DNA from: Bacillota bacterium
GTDB lineage: Bacteria > Bacillota > Clostridia > Lachnospirales > Lachnospiraceae
Assembly: GCA_023442465.1 (NCBI GenBank)
Contig: JAEZZQ010000024.1
Location: 3,808 to 67,807 of the forward strand
Length of the DNA stretch: 64,000 nt
Direction: 5' to 3'
Shown here: one piece after another, positions 7,813-15,794 of the stretch
Position numbering within the stretch: position 1 is the stretch's first letter
Layout: each line of letters opens with the position of its first letter
The notes under the pieces: generated by a model
What the model saw: only the letters and a program-made list of their open reading frames with translations
The model's database searches: none
What the model was told of the DNA's origin: nothing
Program-made: the position numbers and the translations under genes

Positions 7813-8427
7813 TTAAAGCTTTTTCTTTAGCTCCTCTTTCATTTTACGCAATGCTTTTCCCCTGTGACTAATCTCATTTTTCTCATCGTTGCTAAGCTCA
7901 GCCGTGCTTCTTCCCCGTTCCGGCAGATAAAATATCGGATCATAGCCGAACCCGTTTTCCCCTTTTTCCTCATAGCCGATTCTTCCCTCAATCTCTCCGT
8001 ATGTAGTGATTGTCTCTCCATCCGGAAAAGCCGCCGCTATGGCACATACAAAGCGCGCCGTTCTCTCTTCATCCGGTACCCCGGAAAGCCTTTCTATCAA
8101 ATTGGCATTCTTGATCCGGTAGGAGGTATCCTCCCCCATGTATCTTGCCGAATAAATTCCCGGTTCCTTATTCAAATAGTCAATTTCCAAACCTGAATCA
8201 TCCGCAAGAACGATTTCTCCGCAAACCTCGGATACCGCTTTTGCCTTTATAAGCGCATTGTCTTCGAAGGTTGCCCCGTTCTCCTCTATGGGTATATCGA
8301 TTCCCATTTCCTTCATGGAAAACACTTCCCACCCCGTATCGGCCAGGATTTCCCTGATTTCCTTCATTTTACCTGGATTTCCCGTAGCAAAAACAATTTT
8401 TCTGCCCATATAATATGCCTCATTCAT
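7813..8427 (-). CDS. rdgB: XTP/dITP diphosphatase (RdgB/HAM1 family)
   Basis: A 204-residue non-canonical purine NTP pyrophosphatase. It starts with the hallmark IVFATGNPGKMKEI, followed by FEDNALIKAKAVSE, the catalytic LADDSGLEIDYLN and FGYDPIFYLPE, ending with SHRGKALRKM. It removes inosine and xanthosine nucleotides so that they are not built into DNA or RNA. Its start overlaps the amidase gene by 8 bp. The full length and all motifs are conserved. Confidence 0.96.
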   Translation of the reverse strand: MNEAYYMGRKIVFATGNPGKMKEIREILADTGWEVFSMKEMGIDIPIEENGATFEDNALIKAKAVSEVCGEIVLADDSGLEIDYLNKEPGIYSARYMGEDTSYRIKNANLIERLSGVPDEERTARFVCAIAAAFPDGETITTYGEIEGRIGYEEKGENGFGYDPIFYLPERGRSTAELSNDEKNEISHRGKALRKMKEELKKKL

Positions 8428-9460
8428 ATGCCTTTAAAATAGCATTATATATCCCATCCGCAATCTTCTCCAGATAGGCTTCGCTTTTCAAAAGAGCCTC
8501 TTCCTTTTCATTCGTTATATATCCTACCCGTATGCCCGCTGCCGGCACCATAGCCTCTTGGAGCACATATTCCGATTCTTTCGCAGCGACCAGCCCGACT
8601 GCCTTACCTCGAATCGCTGTAACCACTTCCCGCTCCAGCAGGTCAGCAAGCCCGATGCTGTCAAATTCCGGTATGAAATAGCTTCCATTATATACCGCCT
8701 GCGTGCCAAATAACGAAGAATCCACGTTCGCTCCTACCTGAATGCGTATCAGCATATCTGCCTTCGTATCGTTAGCGATTGCCACCCGGCTCTCCTCGTC
8801 GGGATACACATCCTCCATCCTTGTGTAATATACCTTGATATCCGTAGCGTCCAGCTTTTCCTTCAGCTTCTTTGCGATTTCCAGCGTCACTTCCTTCTCA
8901 GAAAGCAGCCCTTTTCTTGCTCCGTTTTCTTTCCCTCCGCCCGCCGGGTCGATGACTACTATCTTTTCATACATCTCCTTCGGCGGAAGAAATTCTATGT
9001 ACAGATTATTTTCTTCCAAAATACTACGATATTCGAATACTCCTGTCAACGAAAATTTTAATATCGTTTTCTCTTCTTCCTGCTCATAATAACCGTTATT
9101 TATATTATCCTTGTTTCCTGTAATCGGATTGTTCTTATAAAAATCGCTGCAATCATTCTCAAAGCTTATCCATAATTCATGATCCATATAGTGATTTTCT
9201 ATTTTTACAGTCTCCGCCTTTATTCCTTCCTGGAAAGGAATGCAAAGATAATCCGCATTCTGCGCATTCACCCCGAAGGAAAGAAGATTTTTCTGCTCGG
9301 ATGCGCGTCCTTCGCTCTGCGCTTTTGCCTGTACCTCATCCTGCGCCACATCTGCAATTATAATTACCTTGTGGGAAGCCGTATATACGATGAAAGCCAT
9401 TGCGGCAACCGCAAATATTACACTATATATCACTGTTTTTCTCATCAATTGCTGCCGCAT
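8420..9460 (-). CDS. N-acetylmuramoyl-L-alanine amidase (Amidase_3), membrane-anchored
   Basis: A 346-residue protein from ATG 9460, which has an AGGAG site 11 nt upstream inside the preceding gene; a GTG farther upstream is less likely. One N-terminal membrane segment (VIYSVIFAVAAMAFIVYTA) is followed by a beta-rich AMIN-like region and a C-terminal Amidase_3 domain beginning IVVIDPAGGGKENGARKG. The usual zinc-ligand motif is DPGHGG; here DPAGGG lacks the first histidine. The second helix has VTLEIAKKLKEKL, but the later histidine motif is also absent (MLIRIQVGAN instead of the usual SIHANA-type motif). It may therefore be a catalytically dead amidase fold that binds peptidoglycan. Confidence 0.8.
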   Translation of the reverse strand: MRQQLMRKTVIYSVIFAVAAMAFIVYTASHKVIIIADVAQDEVQAKAQSEGRASEQKNLLSFGVNAQNADYLCIPFQEGIKAETVKIENHYMDHELWISFENDCSDFYKNNPITGNKDNINNGYYEQEEEKTILKFSLTGVFEYRSILEENNLYIEFLPPKEMYEKIVVIDPAGGGKENGARKGLLSEKEVTLEIAKKLKEKLDATDIKVYYTRMEDVYPDEESRVAIANDTKADMLIRIQVGANVDSSLFGTQAVYNGSYFIPEFDSIGLADLLEREVVTAIRGKAVGLVAAKESEYVLQEAMVPAAGIRVGYITNEKEEALLKSEAYLEKIADGIYNAILKAYE

Positions 9461-9467
9461 ACATACT

Positions 9468-10640
9468 TTACTCCTGCCGGTTTCCACCCTCCGGCCTCGG
9501 CTTCTTTGCCGGCTTCGGCCCTAGGAACTGGTAATAATACGTTTTCATCATGCCATTGTATATTTTTCTGTTCTTATCCGCTTTCCGCCCTATATCCTGC
9601 TGTGCGTTCTCATAGGAGGTGATCATATATAAGGACCACGCATCCAGCATACGGAATCGTTCACCAATCGTCTCATACAGGGGCCGCAGATTCTCTTTGT
9701 CCTCCAAACGCTCTCCATAAGGGGGATTGGTTATGATAAAGCCATATTTTTTCGCATGGCTTAACTCGCTTACCTCTCGCTTCTGGAAATGAATCAACTT
9801 TTCCACACCTGCGAGGCGCGCATTTTCTCTCGCTGCCGCAACGATATCCTCATCCGCATCGTACCCTTGTATATCCGTTTCTACGCTAAGATCGACCATC
9901 TCTTCCGCTTCCTCAAGCGTATCCTGCCAAATCTGTGCCCCTATGATATGAGGCCAACTCTTCGCCGTAAATCCCCGACGCATGCCAGGTGCCATATTCG
10001 CTGCCATCATGGCGGCTTCTATCGGAATGGTACCGCTGCCGCAGAACGGGTCCACCAATATCCTGTCCGCCCTCCACGGTGTCAGCATAATGAGCGCCGC
10101 CGCCAGATTCTCCGCAATAGGAGCCTTCGCCGTCAGCTTCCGATAACCTCTCTTATGTAATGAATCGCCGGTAGTGTCCAACCCTACCGTCACCTCATCC
10201 TTTAATAAGAAGACCCTTACCGGAAATGACTCTCCGCTTTCCTCAAACCAGCTTTCGCGGTATATTTCTTTCAGCCTCTCCACCATAGCCTTCTTCATAA
10301 TCGCTTGAATATCCGAAGGGCTGAACAGCTTACTCTTTACGCTTCCCGCCTTCGCCACCCAGAACTTTCCGTCTCTCGGAACGAACTCCTCCCAAGGCAG
10401 GCTCTTCGTCCCCTGAAAAAGCTCTTCATAAGTCTCCGCCCGAAAGCTTCCTATTTTAATGAGTACTCTCTCCGCCGTACGCAAAAAGACATTGGCGCGG
10501 CATACCGCCTCTTCATCCCCGTAAAAAGTGACTCTTCCGTCCTCTACCCCGCTTATATCGTAACCTAAATCGATAATTTCCTTCTTTAAAACCGCTTCCA
10601 GCCCGAAGTGGCAGGGCGCAATCAACTCATATCTTTTCAT
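9468..10640 (-). CDS. THUMP-domain class I rRNA guanine-N2 methyltransferase (RlmL/YpsC-like)
   Basis: A 390-residue protein. It has an N-terminal THUMP/ferredoxin-like part (residues 1-160, YELIAPCHFGLEAVLKKEI), an SAM-binding core with VDPFCGSGTIPIEAAMMAAN near 197, and the catalytic NPPYGERL motif near 305. This is the YpsC/RlmL N-terminal-half family that methylates 23S rRNA guanine N2 (G2445 in E. coli). It is the first gene of the four-gene operon and ends just inside the region carrying the ribosome site for the amidase. The C-terminus is a short basic tail rich in Lys and Pro. Confidence 0.93.
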   Translation of the reverse strand: MKRYELIAPCHFGLEAVLKKEIIDLGYDISGVEDGRVTFYGDEEAVCRANVFLRTAERVLIKIGSFRAETYEELFQGTKSLPWEEFVPRDGKFWVAKAGSVKSKLFSPSDIQAIMKKAMVERLKEIYRESWFEESGESFPVRVFLLKDEVTVGLDTTGDSLHKRGYRKLTAKAPIAENLAAALIMLTPWRADRILVDPFCGSGTIPIEAAMMAANMAPGMRRGFTAKSWPHIIGAQIWQDTLEEAEEMVDLSVETDIQGYDADEDIVAAARENARLAGVEKLIHFQKREVSELSHAKKYGFIITNPPYGERLEDKENLRPLYETIGERFRMLDAWSLYMITSYENAQQDIGRKADKNRKIYNGMMKTYYYQFLGPKPAKKPRPEGGNRQE

Positions 10641-10777
10641 CTGATCCTCAACCTTACATCCTATTGTCTTTGTGCTGATTTAATAATATACCTTTTTATA
10701 TTAAGTCCTTTTTCTATTCCGTGTCAATCACTTATTCCGCTTAAACTTGCGGAAAACAGGACCGTCTCCTTTTCTAT

Positions 10778-10898
10778 GGAACAAAAGCGTGCTCCGCACA
10801 ATTTCGCGACCAAATCCCTTGGCAGCACAGCTTTTGTTCCCTGAGCGTAGCTGCGCATACAATTTCATGCAATAGGAACATTTTCCTATTGCATGAAA
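10778..10898. repeat. Dispersed structured repeat, copy A (core plus hairpin arm)
   Basis: The core at 10778-10859 reads GAACAAAAG..GTGC.., then GCAGCACAGCTTTTGTTC, then GCGTAGCTGCGCAT. The arm at 10863-10898 is a perfect 16-bp inverted repeat, TTTCATGCAATAGGAA facing its complement around CATT. Related copies occur at 26661, 35676 and 43380. The 10641-10937 gap contains this element and one terminator and no gene. Confidence 0.85.
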
Positions 10899-10920
10899 AA
10901 GGACATCTTCCGATGCCCTT
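10896..10920 (-). terminator. Terminator of the Asn/Ser-rich gene
   Basis: On the minus strand GGGCATC-GGAA-GATGTCC is followed by TTTTT. It lies 18 nt after the small-gene stop and abuts the arm of repeat copy A. Confidence 0.8.
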
Positions 10921-10937
10921 CCTATCCCAGAACCATT

Positions 10938-11102
10938 TTAGTAATTACTGTTTTTCTGATTGTTGTTAGAACTATTGTTGTTAGAGCTATTGTTGTTGGA
11001 ACTATTGTTAGTGCTGTTCTTCTGGTTCTGTTTGTTGCTGTTACTGGACTTGTTTTCCTGATTCTGCTTGTCGCTGCTCTGGTTATAATCGTTTCTAGAC
11101 AT
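10938..11102 (-). CDS. Small Asn/Ser/Gln-rich hydrophilic protein (54 aa)
   Basis: The minus strand reads MSRNDYNQSSDKQNQENK.. and ends ..NNNQKNSNY, with the block SSNNN repeated three times in the middle. It uses almost only Asn, Ser, Gln, Lys, Glu and Asp and has no hydrophobic core. A strong AGGAGG lies 7 nt before ATG 11102, and a clean terminator follows the stop, which argues for a real gene. Composition recalls gamma-type small acid-soluble spore proteins (Asn/Gln-rich, repetitive), but the known repeat motif is not present, so the link is only a suggestion. It is probably an unstructured protein. Confidence 0.7.
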   Translation of the reverse strand: MSRNDYNQSSDKQNQENKSSNSNKQNQKNSTNNSSNNNSSNNNSSNNNQKNSNY

Positions 11103-11178
11103 GTTTAATTCCTCCTGATAAGTTTTTGTTACAAAAGTAGTATGTCATCATATATAAGAAAGTATTCATTTTCATTTA

Positions 11179-11240
11179 TAGGACTTTGGTACTATTTTTT
11201 TATTCAAATTGCACAAAAACTTAATAGGACTTTGGTACTA
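11179..11240. promoter_or_regulatory. Two copies of an imperfect-dyad operator upstream of a promoter
   Basis: TAGGACTTTGGTACTA occurs exactly twice, at 11179-11194 and 11225-11240, with 46 bp between equivalent positions. Each copy is a near palindrome (TAGgAC-tttg-GTaCTA). The second copy ends 8 bp before the -35 box of the promoter at 11249. This suggests binding of a dimeric regulator with cooperative sites. Confidence 0.6.
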
Positions 11241-11248
11241 TTTTGGTA

Positions 11249-11276
11249 TTGCTTTTTACAAAATTCGTGTTATAAT
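11249..11276 (+). promoter_or_regulatory. Promoter of the candidate small RNA
   Basis: TTGCTT at 11249-11254 and a perfect TATAAT at 11271-11276 are 16 bp apart. The predicted start is near 11283, exactly where the first hairpin begins. Confidence 0.65.
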
Positions 11277-11282
11277 TACATT

Positions 11283-11395
11283 TGTAAATAGAAATAACCC
11301 TTCATCATTTCTATTTACAGACCCTTATATTAATTATTTATACTCCCCTCATGTAGAGCGTCAGACCCTTTCTGACGCTCTGCTGCTTTTTATTT
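11283..11395 (+). ncRNA. Candidate stand-alone small RNA
   Basis: The predicted transcript of about 110 nt begins with a perfect 13-bp hairpin (TGTAAATAGAAAT at 11283-11295, its complement at 11307-11319, 11-nt loop). An unstructured middle follows. It ends with a perfect 11-bp GC-rich terminator stem (AGAGCGTCAGA at 11355-11365, complement at 11371-11381) followed by a T-rich tract. It has its own promoter and paired upstream operators, and no open frame with a ribosome site. The next plus-strand gene is very far, so it is not a leader. No known RNA family is recognised. Confidence 0.55.
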
Positions 11396-11465
11396 TTCTT
11401 TTCCGCACAAGGCCATTCGCCGACGTAAAGCCAACTGGTACTGATGACTTATGCAGAAATCATGC

Positions 11466-11492
11466 GTTACTGAGAGCGGCGTGAACAGTAAC
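11466..11492. repeat. 27-bp dispersed hairpin repeat, copy 1
   Basis: GTTACTG, a 13-base variable centre, and CAGTAAC. The complement closely matches the copies at 23019-23047 and 50694-50720, including the centre. Confidence 0.7.
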
Positions 11493-11538
11493 GAATACTT
11501 GCTACATGAAAAGAAATGCCCGCCCCCTTGCAAAGCAG

Positions 11539-11979
11539 TTACCTGCTTCGCAAAAAACGGACGAGCAATATCACACATAGAATTGGTATTATAATAGGAA
11601 GAAATACAGATAAAACGGAGCCGATTATTCCTATTATAAATATCAATACAATTGCTACGATAAGTCCTAACAGCCAGCCCGGCATACGGTACACCTTCCC
11701 GCCGAAGCCGCCTCGTTCTTTCTCCTCATAGCCCTCTTCATAAACCTCATCGTATTCCTGATATCCGCATCGCCCTTCCAGTTTACAAGCCTCTATAATG
11801 GTCTTGGCAAGAAGGCGCGGATCCCCCAGACTCGCGATGACCTCCTCTTCACTCTGCCCCAAGCGAATCTGCATATCGATATAATCCTGATAATACCTTA
11901 TATTCTCATTCACAGAACTGCTGCCTAAGCTGCCGGCTAATACTCTCTGCAAAGTCTCAATAAATTCGTTTCTTGTCAT
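11539..11979 (-). CDS. DUF1700/HAAS-domain membrane protein
   Basis: A 146-residue protein from ATG 11979 (GAAGAGGG ribosome site); the upstream extension lacks one. Residues 1-70 (MTRNEFIETLQRVL.., GQSEEEVIASLGDPRLLAKT) are the HAAS/DUF1700 helical domain. An acidic linker, YDEVYEEGYEEKERGG, leads to two closely spaced membrane helices at 95-140. Such proteins are often paired with PadR regulators, but none is adjacent here. The stop lies in the loop of a GCGAAGCAG/CTGCTTTGC hairpin that probably terminates transcription. Role unknown; inferred to be a membrane or signalling accessory. Confidence 0.8.
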   Translation of the reverse strand: MTRNEFIETLQRVLAGSLGSSSVNENIRYYQDYIDMQIRLGQSEEEVIASLGDPRLLAKTIIEACKLEGRCGYQEYDEVYEEGYEEKERGGFGGKVYRMPGWLLGLIVAIVLIFIIGIIGSVLSVFLPIIIPILCVILLVRFLRSR

Positions 11980-12035
11980 AGTCCCTCTTCTTCCATAAAT
12001 GTATTCTATATCAGCCTTTACACTGACATACCACA

Positions 12036-12074
12036 AAAAATCTCCACATCATCTTCATGATAGTGGAGATTTTT
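12036..12074. terminator. Terminator of the cello-oligosaccharide transporter operon
   Basis: AAAAATCTCCAC..ATC / GAT..GTGGAGATTTTT forms a long hairpin with U-tracts in both orientations. It lies 55 nt downstream of the last permease gene. Confidence 0.85.
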
Positions 12075-12128
12075 AATTTCGTCAAATTACATTTTTATAA
12101 AATATATCTTTCCTATCTATAAAACTGT

Positions 12129-13013
12129 TTACTCCTTCACACCGCCTAATGCCACGCCCGCGATAATATACTTGGACAAAGCAAAATATACGATAAATAT
12201 AGGTAAAATTGTAATTACGAGGCCTACATAAATAATACCATAATCGGAACGGAAACGCTCTCCTCTCATCAACTGTACGAACATAGGCAAAGTATATAAT
12301 TTCTGGGATGATAACAGCATGGATGGCGTATAGAAGTTATTCCATGACGCAATGAATACGAAAATTGCTTGTGTAGCAACTGCAGGCTTCATAAGGGGCA
12401 CAGCGATCGTATTGAAGGTCTTGAATTCTGCAGAACCGTCGATTCTTGCTGCATCAATGATTTCCAAAGGCAATGCACTCAGCATGTACTGTCTCATAAA
12501 AAATACTGTCGCAGGAGCTGCGATTGCAGGAACAATAAGCGGTATGTAATTGTTGCTCAGTCCCAGATTGTACATAAAACGGAAGAAACCGATGGAAGAT
12601 ACTTGCGTAGGAATCATCATGATAGCCATAATGAATGCCCATGCAAACTGGCTTCCTTTAAATTTATAAACAGTTACGCCGTATGCCGTCGCCGTAGAAA
12701 AATATACGGACAACACGGTACTAAATCCTGCGATAGCAAAACTGTTTACCATATATCTGTACAAAGGCACATTTTGGTTGGCCTGATACAGCAGCTTTTG
12801 AAAGTTTTCCAAAATATGCGTCGAAGGAATGAGTGAAAATGCCATCTGTATCTCTGTACTGGACCTTGTCGCATTTACCAGCATAATCCAGAAAGGAATC
12901 AAGCTTAAGAAGCAAAGGAAAATACAAACAATATTTCTAAATATGGAGGCTCCTATAACTTTCGCATGAGCGCCATCCTTCATTTTTGTTGCCTGAGAAG
13001 TATTTGTCGCCAT
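12129..13013 (-). CDS. Carbohydrate ABC transporter permease (MalG/CebG-type)
   Basis: A 294-residue inner-membrane permease with six hydrophobic segments. The cytoplasmic coupling EAA loop is visible as LPLEIIDAARIDGSAEFKTF around residue 190. MalG-type proteins pair with MalF-type partners and a shared ATPase to import oligosaccharides. The partner gene 13015-14040 ends 1 bp upstream. No ATPase gene is present, as usual when a single MsmK serves several importers. The cellobiose phosphorylase nearby points to cellobiose or cellodextrins as substrate. Confidence 0.93.
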   Translation of the reverse strand: MATNTSQATKMKDGAHAKVIGASIFRNIVCIFLCFLSLIPFWIMLVNATRSSTEIQMAFSLIPSTHILENFQKLLYQANQNVPLYRYMVNSFAIAGFSTVLSVYFSTATAYGVTVYKFKGSQFAWAFIMAIMMIPTQVSSIGFFRFMYNLGLSNNYIPLIVPAIAAPATVFFMRQYMLSALPLEIIDAARIDGSAEFKTFNTIAVPLMKPAVATQAIFVFIASWNNFYTPSMLLSSQKLYTLPMFVQLMRGERFRSDYGIIYVGLVITILPIFIVYFALSKYIIAGVALGGVKE

Positions 13014-13014
13014 A

Positions 13015-14040
13015 TTACTTCGCCCCCTTTCTTGCTATTTCTTTTTGTATTGCTTTATTTTGCTTTCTCTCTCTTATCGCATCCTTATCCCGCATAATAT
13101 AGAAGAGAATCAAGCTGAAGAACAAGGTTACGACAAACAATACAACAGAGGTAGCGGAAGCCTTACCCATCTGCTTTGCGCCGGTGAATGCCAGTTCTCG
13201 CATGTACATAGTAATTGTTCTCGTCGTATAATCAGGATCTCCATAGCCGCTGGTAGTGAGAAGCTTAGGGATATCGAACATCTGCAGACCACCGATTGCG
13301 GAGTTCACAAGTGTGAACAGCAAAATCGGACGAAGTAACGGCAGCGTAATTTTTTTGAATATCTGGAAGCTCGATGCTCCGTCCACCCTTGCCGCCTCAA
13401 AAAGCGAGGGGCTGATGCCGAGCACACCGGCCGTTAAAACGACCATCGTATTTCCATACCACATCCAGAAGTTGATAAAGGATATGATTCCTCTCGTTGC
13501 CCATTTCTGCTGAAAGAATCTATACGGCTGAGACAGGAGACCGGACTCTAAGAGGAACTGGTTCACCGGGCCGTTGGGATAATTAAACAAGCTGTAGAAC
13601 AATACAGAAATCGTAGCTGCCGTAATAATATTAGGCATAAAGGTCATAATCTTATATGCGCCTTGCGCTTTCATCTTCACGCGTGTATCTGTAAACCATA
13701 CTGCCAGCACAAGAGCTAAAAGTATCTGCGGAACGAAGTTCATAAGCCACATCAGAATGGTGTTCCATAAAGACTGAAACGTATATGTATTGAACAGCGT
13801 ACCGTCTTTTCCGATGAATACCGTCTTGAAGTTCTCAATTCCGTTAAATACCGGACCTACTTCTACGTTGAACATCGTATCGGTGTAGTTTTCACAAAAA
13901 GCCAAACCAATCGTATAAATCAGAGGCCATAGCTGAAATATTGCGAATACAATAAAAAATGGAGCAATAAAGTAATAACCATATCTGCTGTATTCCACTG
14001 TCTTACGCTTTTGTTTTGCAGGTTTTGCCATTATCTTCAC
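13015..14040 (-). CDS. Carbohydrate ABC transporter permease (MalF/CebF-type)
   Basis: A 341-residue permease with six main hydrophobic segments and the EAA loop SPSLFEAARVDGASSFQIFK near residue 215. A basic N-terminus (AKPAKQKRKTVEYSRYG) precedes the first helix. It forms the heterodimeric channel with the following gene. A 236-bp gap with a strong hairpin separates it from the solute-binding protein, probably reducing permease expression relative to the abundant binding protein. The start may be ATG 14040 or the ATG three codons later. Confidence 0.93.
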   Translation of the reverse strand: MKIMAKPAKQKRKTVEYSRYGYYFIAPFFIVFAIFQLWPLIYTIGLAFCENYTDTMFNVEVGPVFNGIENFKTVFIGKDGTLFNTYTFQSLWNTILMWLMNFVPQILLALVLAVWFTDTRVKMKAQGAYKIMTFMPNIITAATISVLFYSLFNYPNGPVNQFLLESGLLSQPYRFFQQKWATRGIISFINFWMWYGNTMVVLTAGVLGISPSLFEAARVDGASSFQIFKKITLPLLRPILLFTLVNSAIGGLQMFDIPKLLTTSGYGDPDYTTRTITMYMRELAFTGAKQMGKASATSVVLFVVTLFFSLILFYIMRDKDAIRERKQNKAIQKEIARKGAK

Positions 14041-14215
14041 ATCCTCTTTCCTTATTATTTTTATTTGTGATGCCTTTCATTTCTGCCTTTGCATTCCTGC
14101 ATAGGCATTGGACACGGTTTTATCATTCCTTATCCGTTTATCAATAAAACCATGTCAAACATCTATGCCGTTATGCCGGCGAGCATCAGCATATAGAAAC
14201 TTCTCCTAAGAATAT

Positions 14216-14242
14216 CTGTACCGGCTGAGTAAGCCGGTACAG
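14216..14242 (-). promoter_or_regulatory. Intercistronic stabilising or attenuating hairpin
   Basis: CTGTACCGGC and its exact complement enclose a 7-base loop, with no strong U-run. It sits between the binding-protein gene and the permease genes. This position is typical for differential mRNA stability in sugar ABC operons. No gene was found in the 236-bp gap. Confidence 0.6.
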
Positions 14243-14276
14243 AATTCAAATTTCTTATAGGAATCTATTTCGCAAC

Positions 14277-15677
14277 TTATTCTACTGTTACAGCCGGATA
14301 AGCTTCTGCTACTGCTGCTTTGAAGTCCGCAACTGCTGCATCTTTGTCTTTGTTGCCTAAAGAGTATTCAGTAACCTGTGTATCGAGAAGCTCATTAACC
14401 TTCTGGTCATATGCACACATCCAAGATACATCTACGTCCTCAGCAAGGGGAGAGAATACAGAGATAAAATCCTGTCCGCCGAGGAAGTCATATGCGCCTT
14501 TTCCTGCATCGGATAATGTCTTCATTGCTGCCTTGTTATTTACATAATCAAGTGTTTCTTCAGACATCTTAGTCATAATATCCGTATCCGTGCAAAGCGC
14601 TTTCATAATCTGTCCTGCTAAAGCCGTATCGGAACATCCTGCTGTTGCACCCAACCATGTACCGCCCCAGTAATAAGGTGCCGGTCCCTGAGTCATATTC
14701 CAAAGTCCATAAGTACCTTCGCCTACTTTTTCGCCGCCGCAGTTGGACTTAATTACCCAGTGTAAGAACCATGTACATCCGAAGTAACCAAATACGGAGT
14801 CACCGGAAGGTCCTGCATTCCACTCTTCAGACCACTGTGTTGTCTTCTGGGTCAAATCTTCCTGCTCTAATGTCTTAACTACGTCCATGTACTGAAGCAT
14901 TGAATCGTCCATATGGAAAACGCCTTCTTTGTCAACCCAAGGCTGAGTCTTGTTAGACATGAATGTGTTAACTACGTCACCGTTAGAGGAAACAATTCTT
15001 GTAGCATCGCCGGATTTCTCTTTGATTTCCCTTGCTGTATCGAGGAAATCATCCCAAGTAGCGAGCTTAGCCTGCATTTCTTCGGGAGATTTAACTCCAA
15101 GCAAAGATTCTGCAAGGTCTGTTCTGTAGATAAAGGAACCAGGGCAGCTCTGCCATGAAACACCTTTTAAGGAATTATCTCTCTGATCGGTCGCGATGTC
15201 TATTGTATAAGGATACATTTCAGACAAATCTGCATCCGTAAGTCCGCAATCCGTTACAGGAAGAGTATAATCGCTGTTCGTATATTTCATGATGTAACCT
15301 GCTTCGAAGGCGATCAAATCCGGATAGTCCGGCGCATCGGGTGTCTGTAATAACTGATCGATTTTCTCCTGATATATTGCGGAGTCACCAACGTTTACAT
15401 ATTCAACTCTGTCTTTGATTTCCGGATATGCTGCATAAACATATTCCAATCTTTCGCCAAGTTCCGTATTCCATGAATAGATATAGAACTTATCCGTAGA
15501 TGCTGCCGCATCGTCTGCCGGCGCCGCTTCATCTGCAGGCGCAGCCTCTTCTGCTGCCGGTGCCGCGTCTTCAGCAGGCGCTTCCGTTGTAGTTGTTGTT
15601 GTGCTTCCGCCGCAGCCTGCAAGTAGACTAGCTACCATGGTTACAGAAAGCAAAGCACTGAGTACTCTTTTTTTCAT
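14277..15677 (-). CDS. Extracellular sugar-binding lipoprotein of ABC importer
   Basis: A 466-residue protein. The signal peptide with lipobox SLLAGCGG anchors it at Cys22. A low-complexity linker rich in Ala, Glu, Asp and Pro (about residues 31-60) lifts the domain from the membrane. A family-1 solute-binding fold follows (DKFYIYSWNTELGERL onward), with aromatic residues such as WQSCPGSFIY and YYWGGTWLG suited to carbohydrate stacking. It delivers the sugar to the two downstream permeases. Location next to LacI and GH94 implies cellobiose or cello-oligosaccharides; binding specificity itself is inference. Confidence 0.92.
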   Translation of the reverse strand: MKKRVLSALLSVTMVASLLAGCGGSTTTTTTEAPAEDAAPAAEEAAPADEAAPADDAAASTDKFYIYSWNTELGERLEYVYAAYPEIKDRVEYVNVGDSAIYQEKIDQLLQTPDAPDYPDLIAFEAGYIMKYTNSDYTLPVTDCGLTDADLSEMYPYTIDIATDQRDNSLKGVSWQSCPGSFIYRTDLAESLLGVKSPEEMQAKLATWDDFLDTAREIKEKSGDATRIVSSNGDVVNTFMSNKTQPWVDKEGVFHMDDSMLQYMDVVKTLEQEDLTQKTTQWSEEWNAGPSGDSVFGYFGCTWFLHWVIKSNCGGEKVGEGTYGLWNMTQGPAPYYWGGTWLGATAGCSDTALAGQIMKALCTDTDIMTKMSEETLDYVNNKAAMKTLSDAGKGAYDFLGGQDFISVFSPLAEDVDVSWMCAYDQKVNELLDTQVTEYSLGNKDKDAAVADFKAAVAEAYPAVTVE

Positions 15678-15752
15678 TTACATTTCCTCCCTTTGAGTTA
15701 GTTTAATAATAGGTGTGTTGTTTGTTTGCATTTATATGATTACCGTGAAATA

Positions 15753-15772
15753 AATATTGTAATTTCAATATT
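15753..15772. promoter_or_regulatory. Inverted repeat upstream of the sugar-binding gene
   Basis: AATATTG-TAATTT-CAATATT lies in the 117-bp gap between lacI and the binding-protein gene. It could be an operator or part of a promoter; it does not match the AATCGTTTTC motif found farther upstream. Confidence 0.4.
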
Positions 15773-15794
15773 GTATCTCTCACAGCAACAATGC

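Noticed and set aside
10893..11108. Plus-strand Val/Ile-rich hydrophobic frame
   Set aside because: It is the exact antisense of the AAC/AGC-rich small gene with a proper ribosome site; the hydrophobicity is an artefact of its codons.
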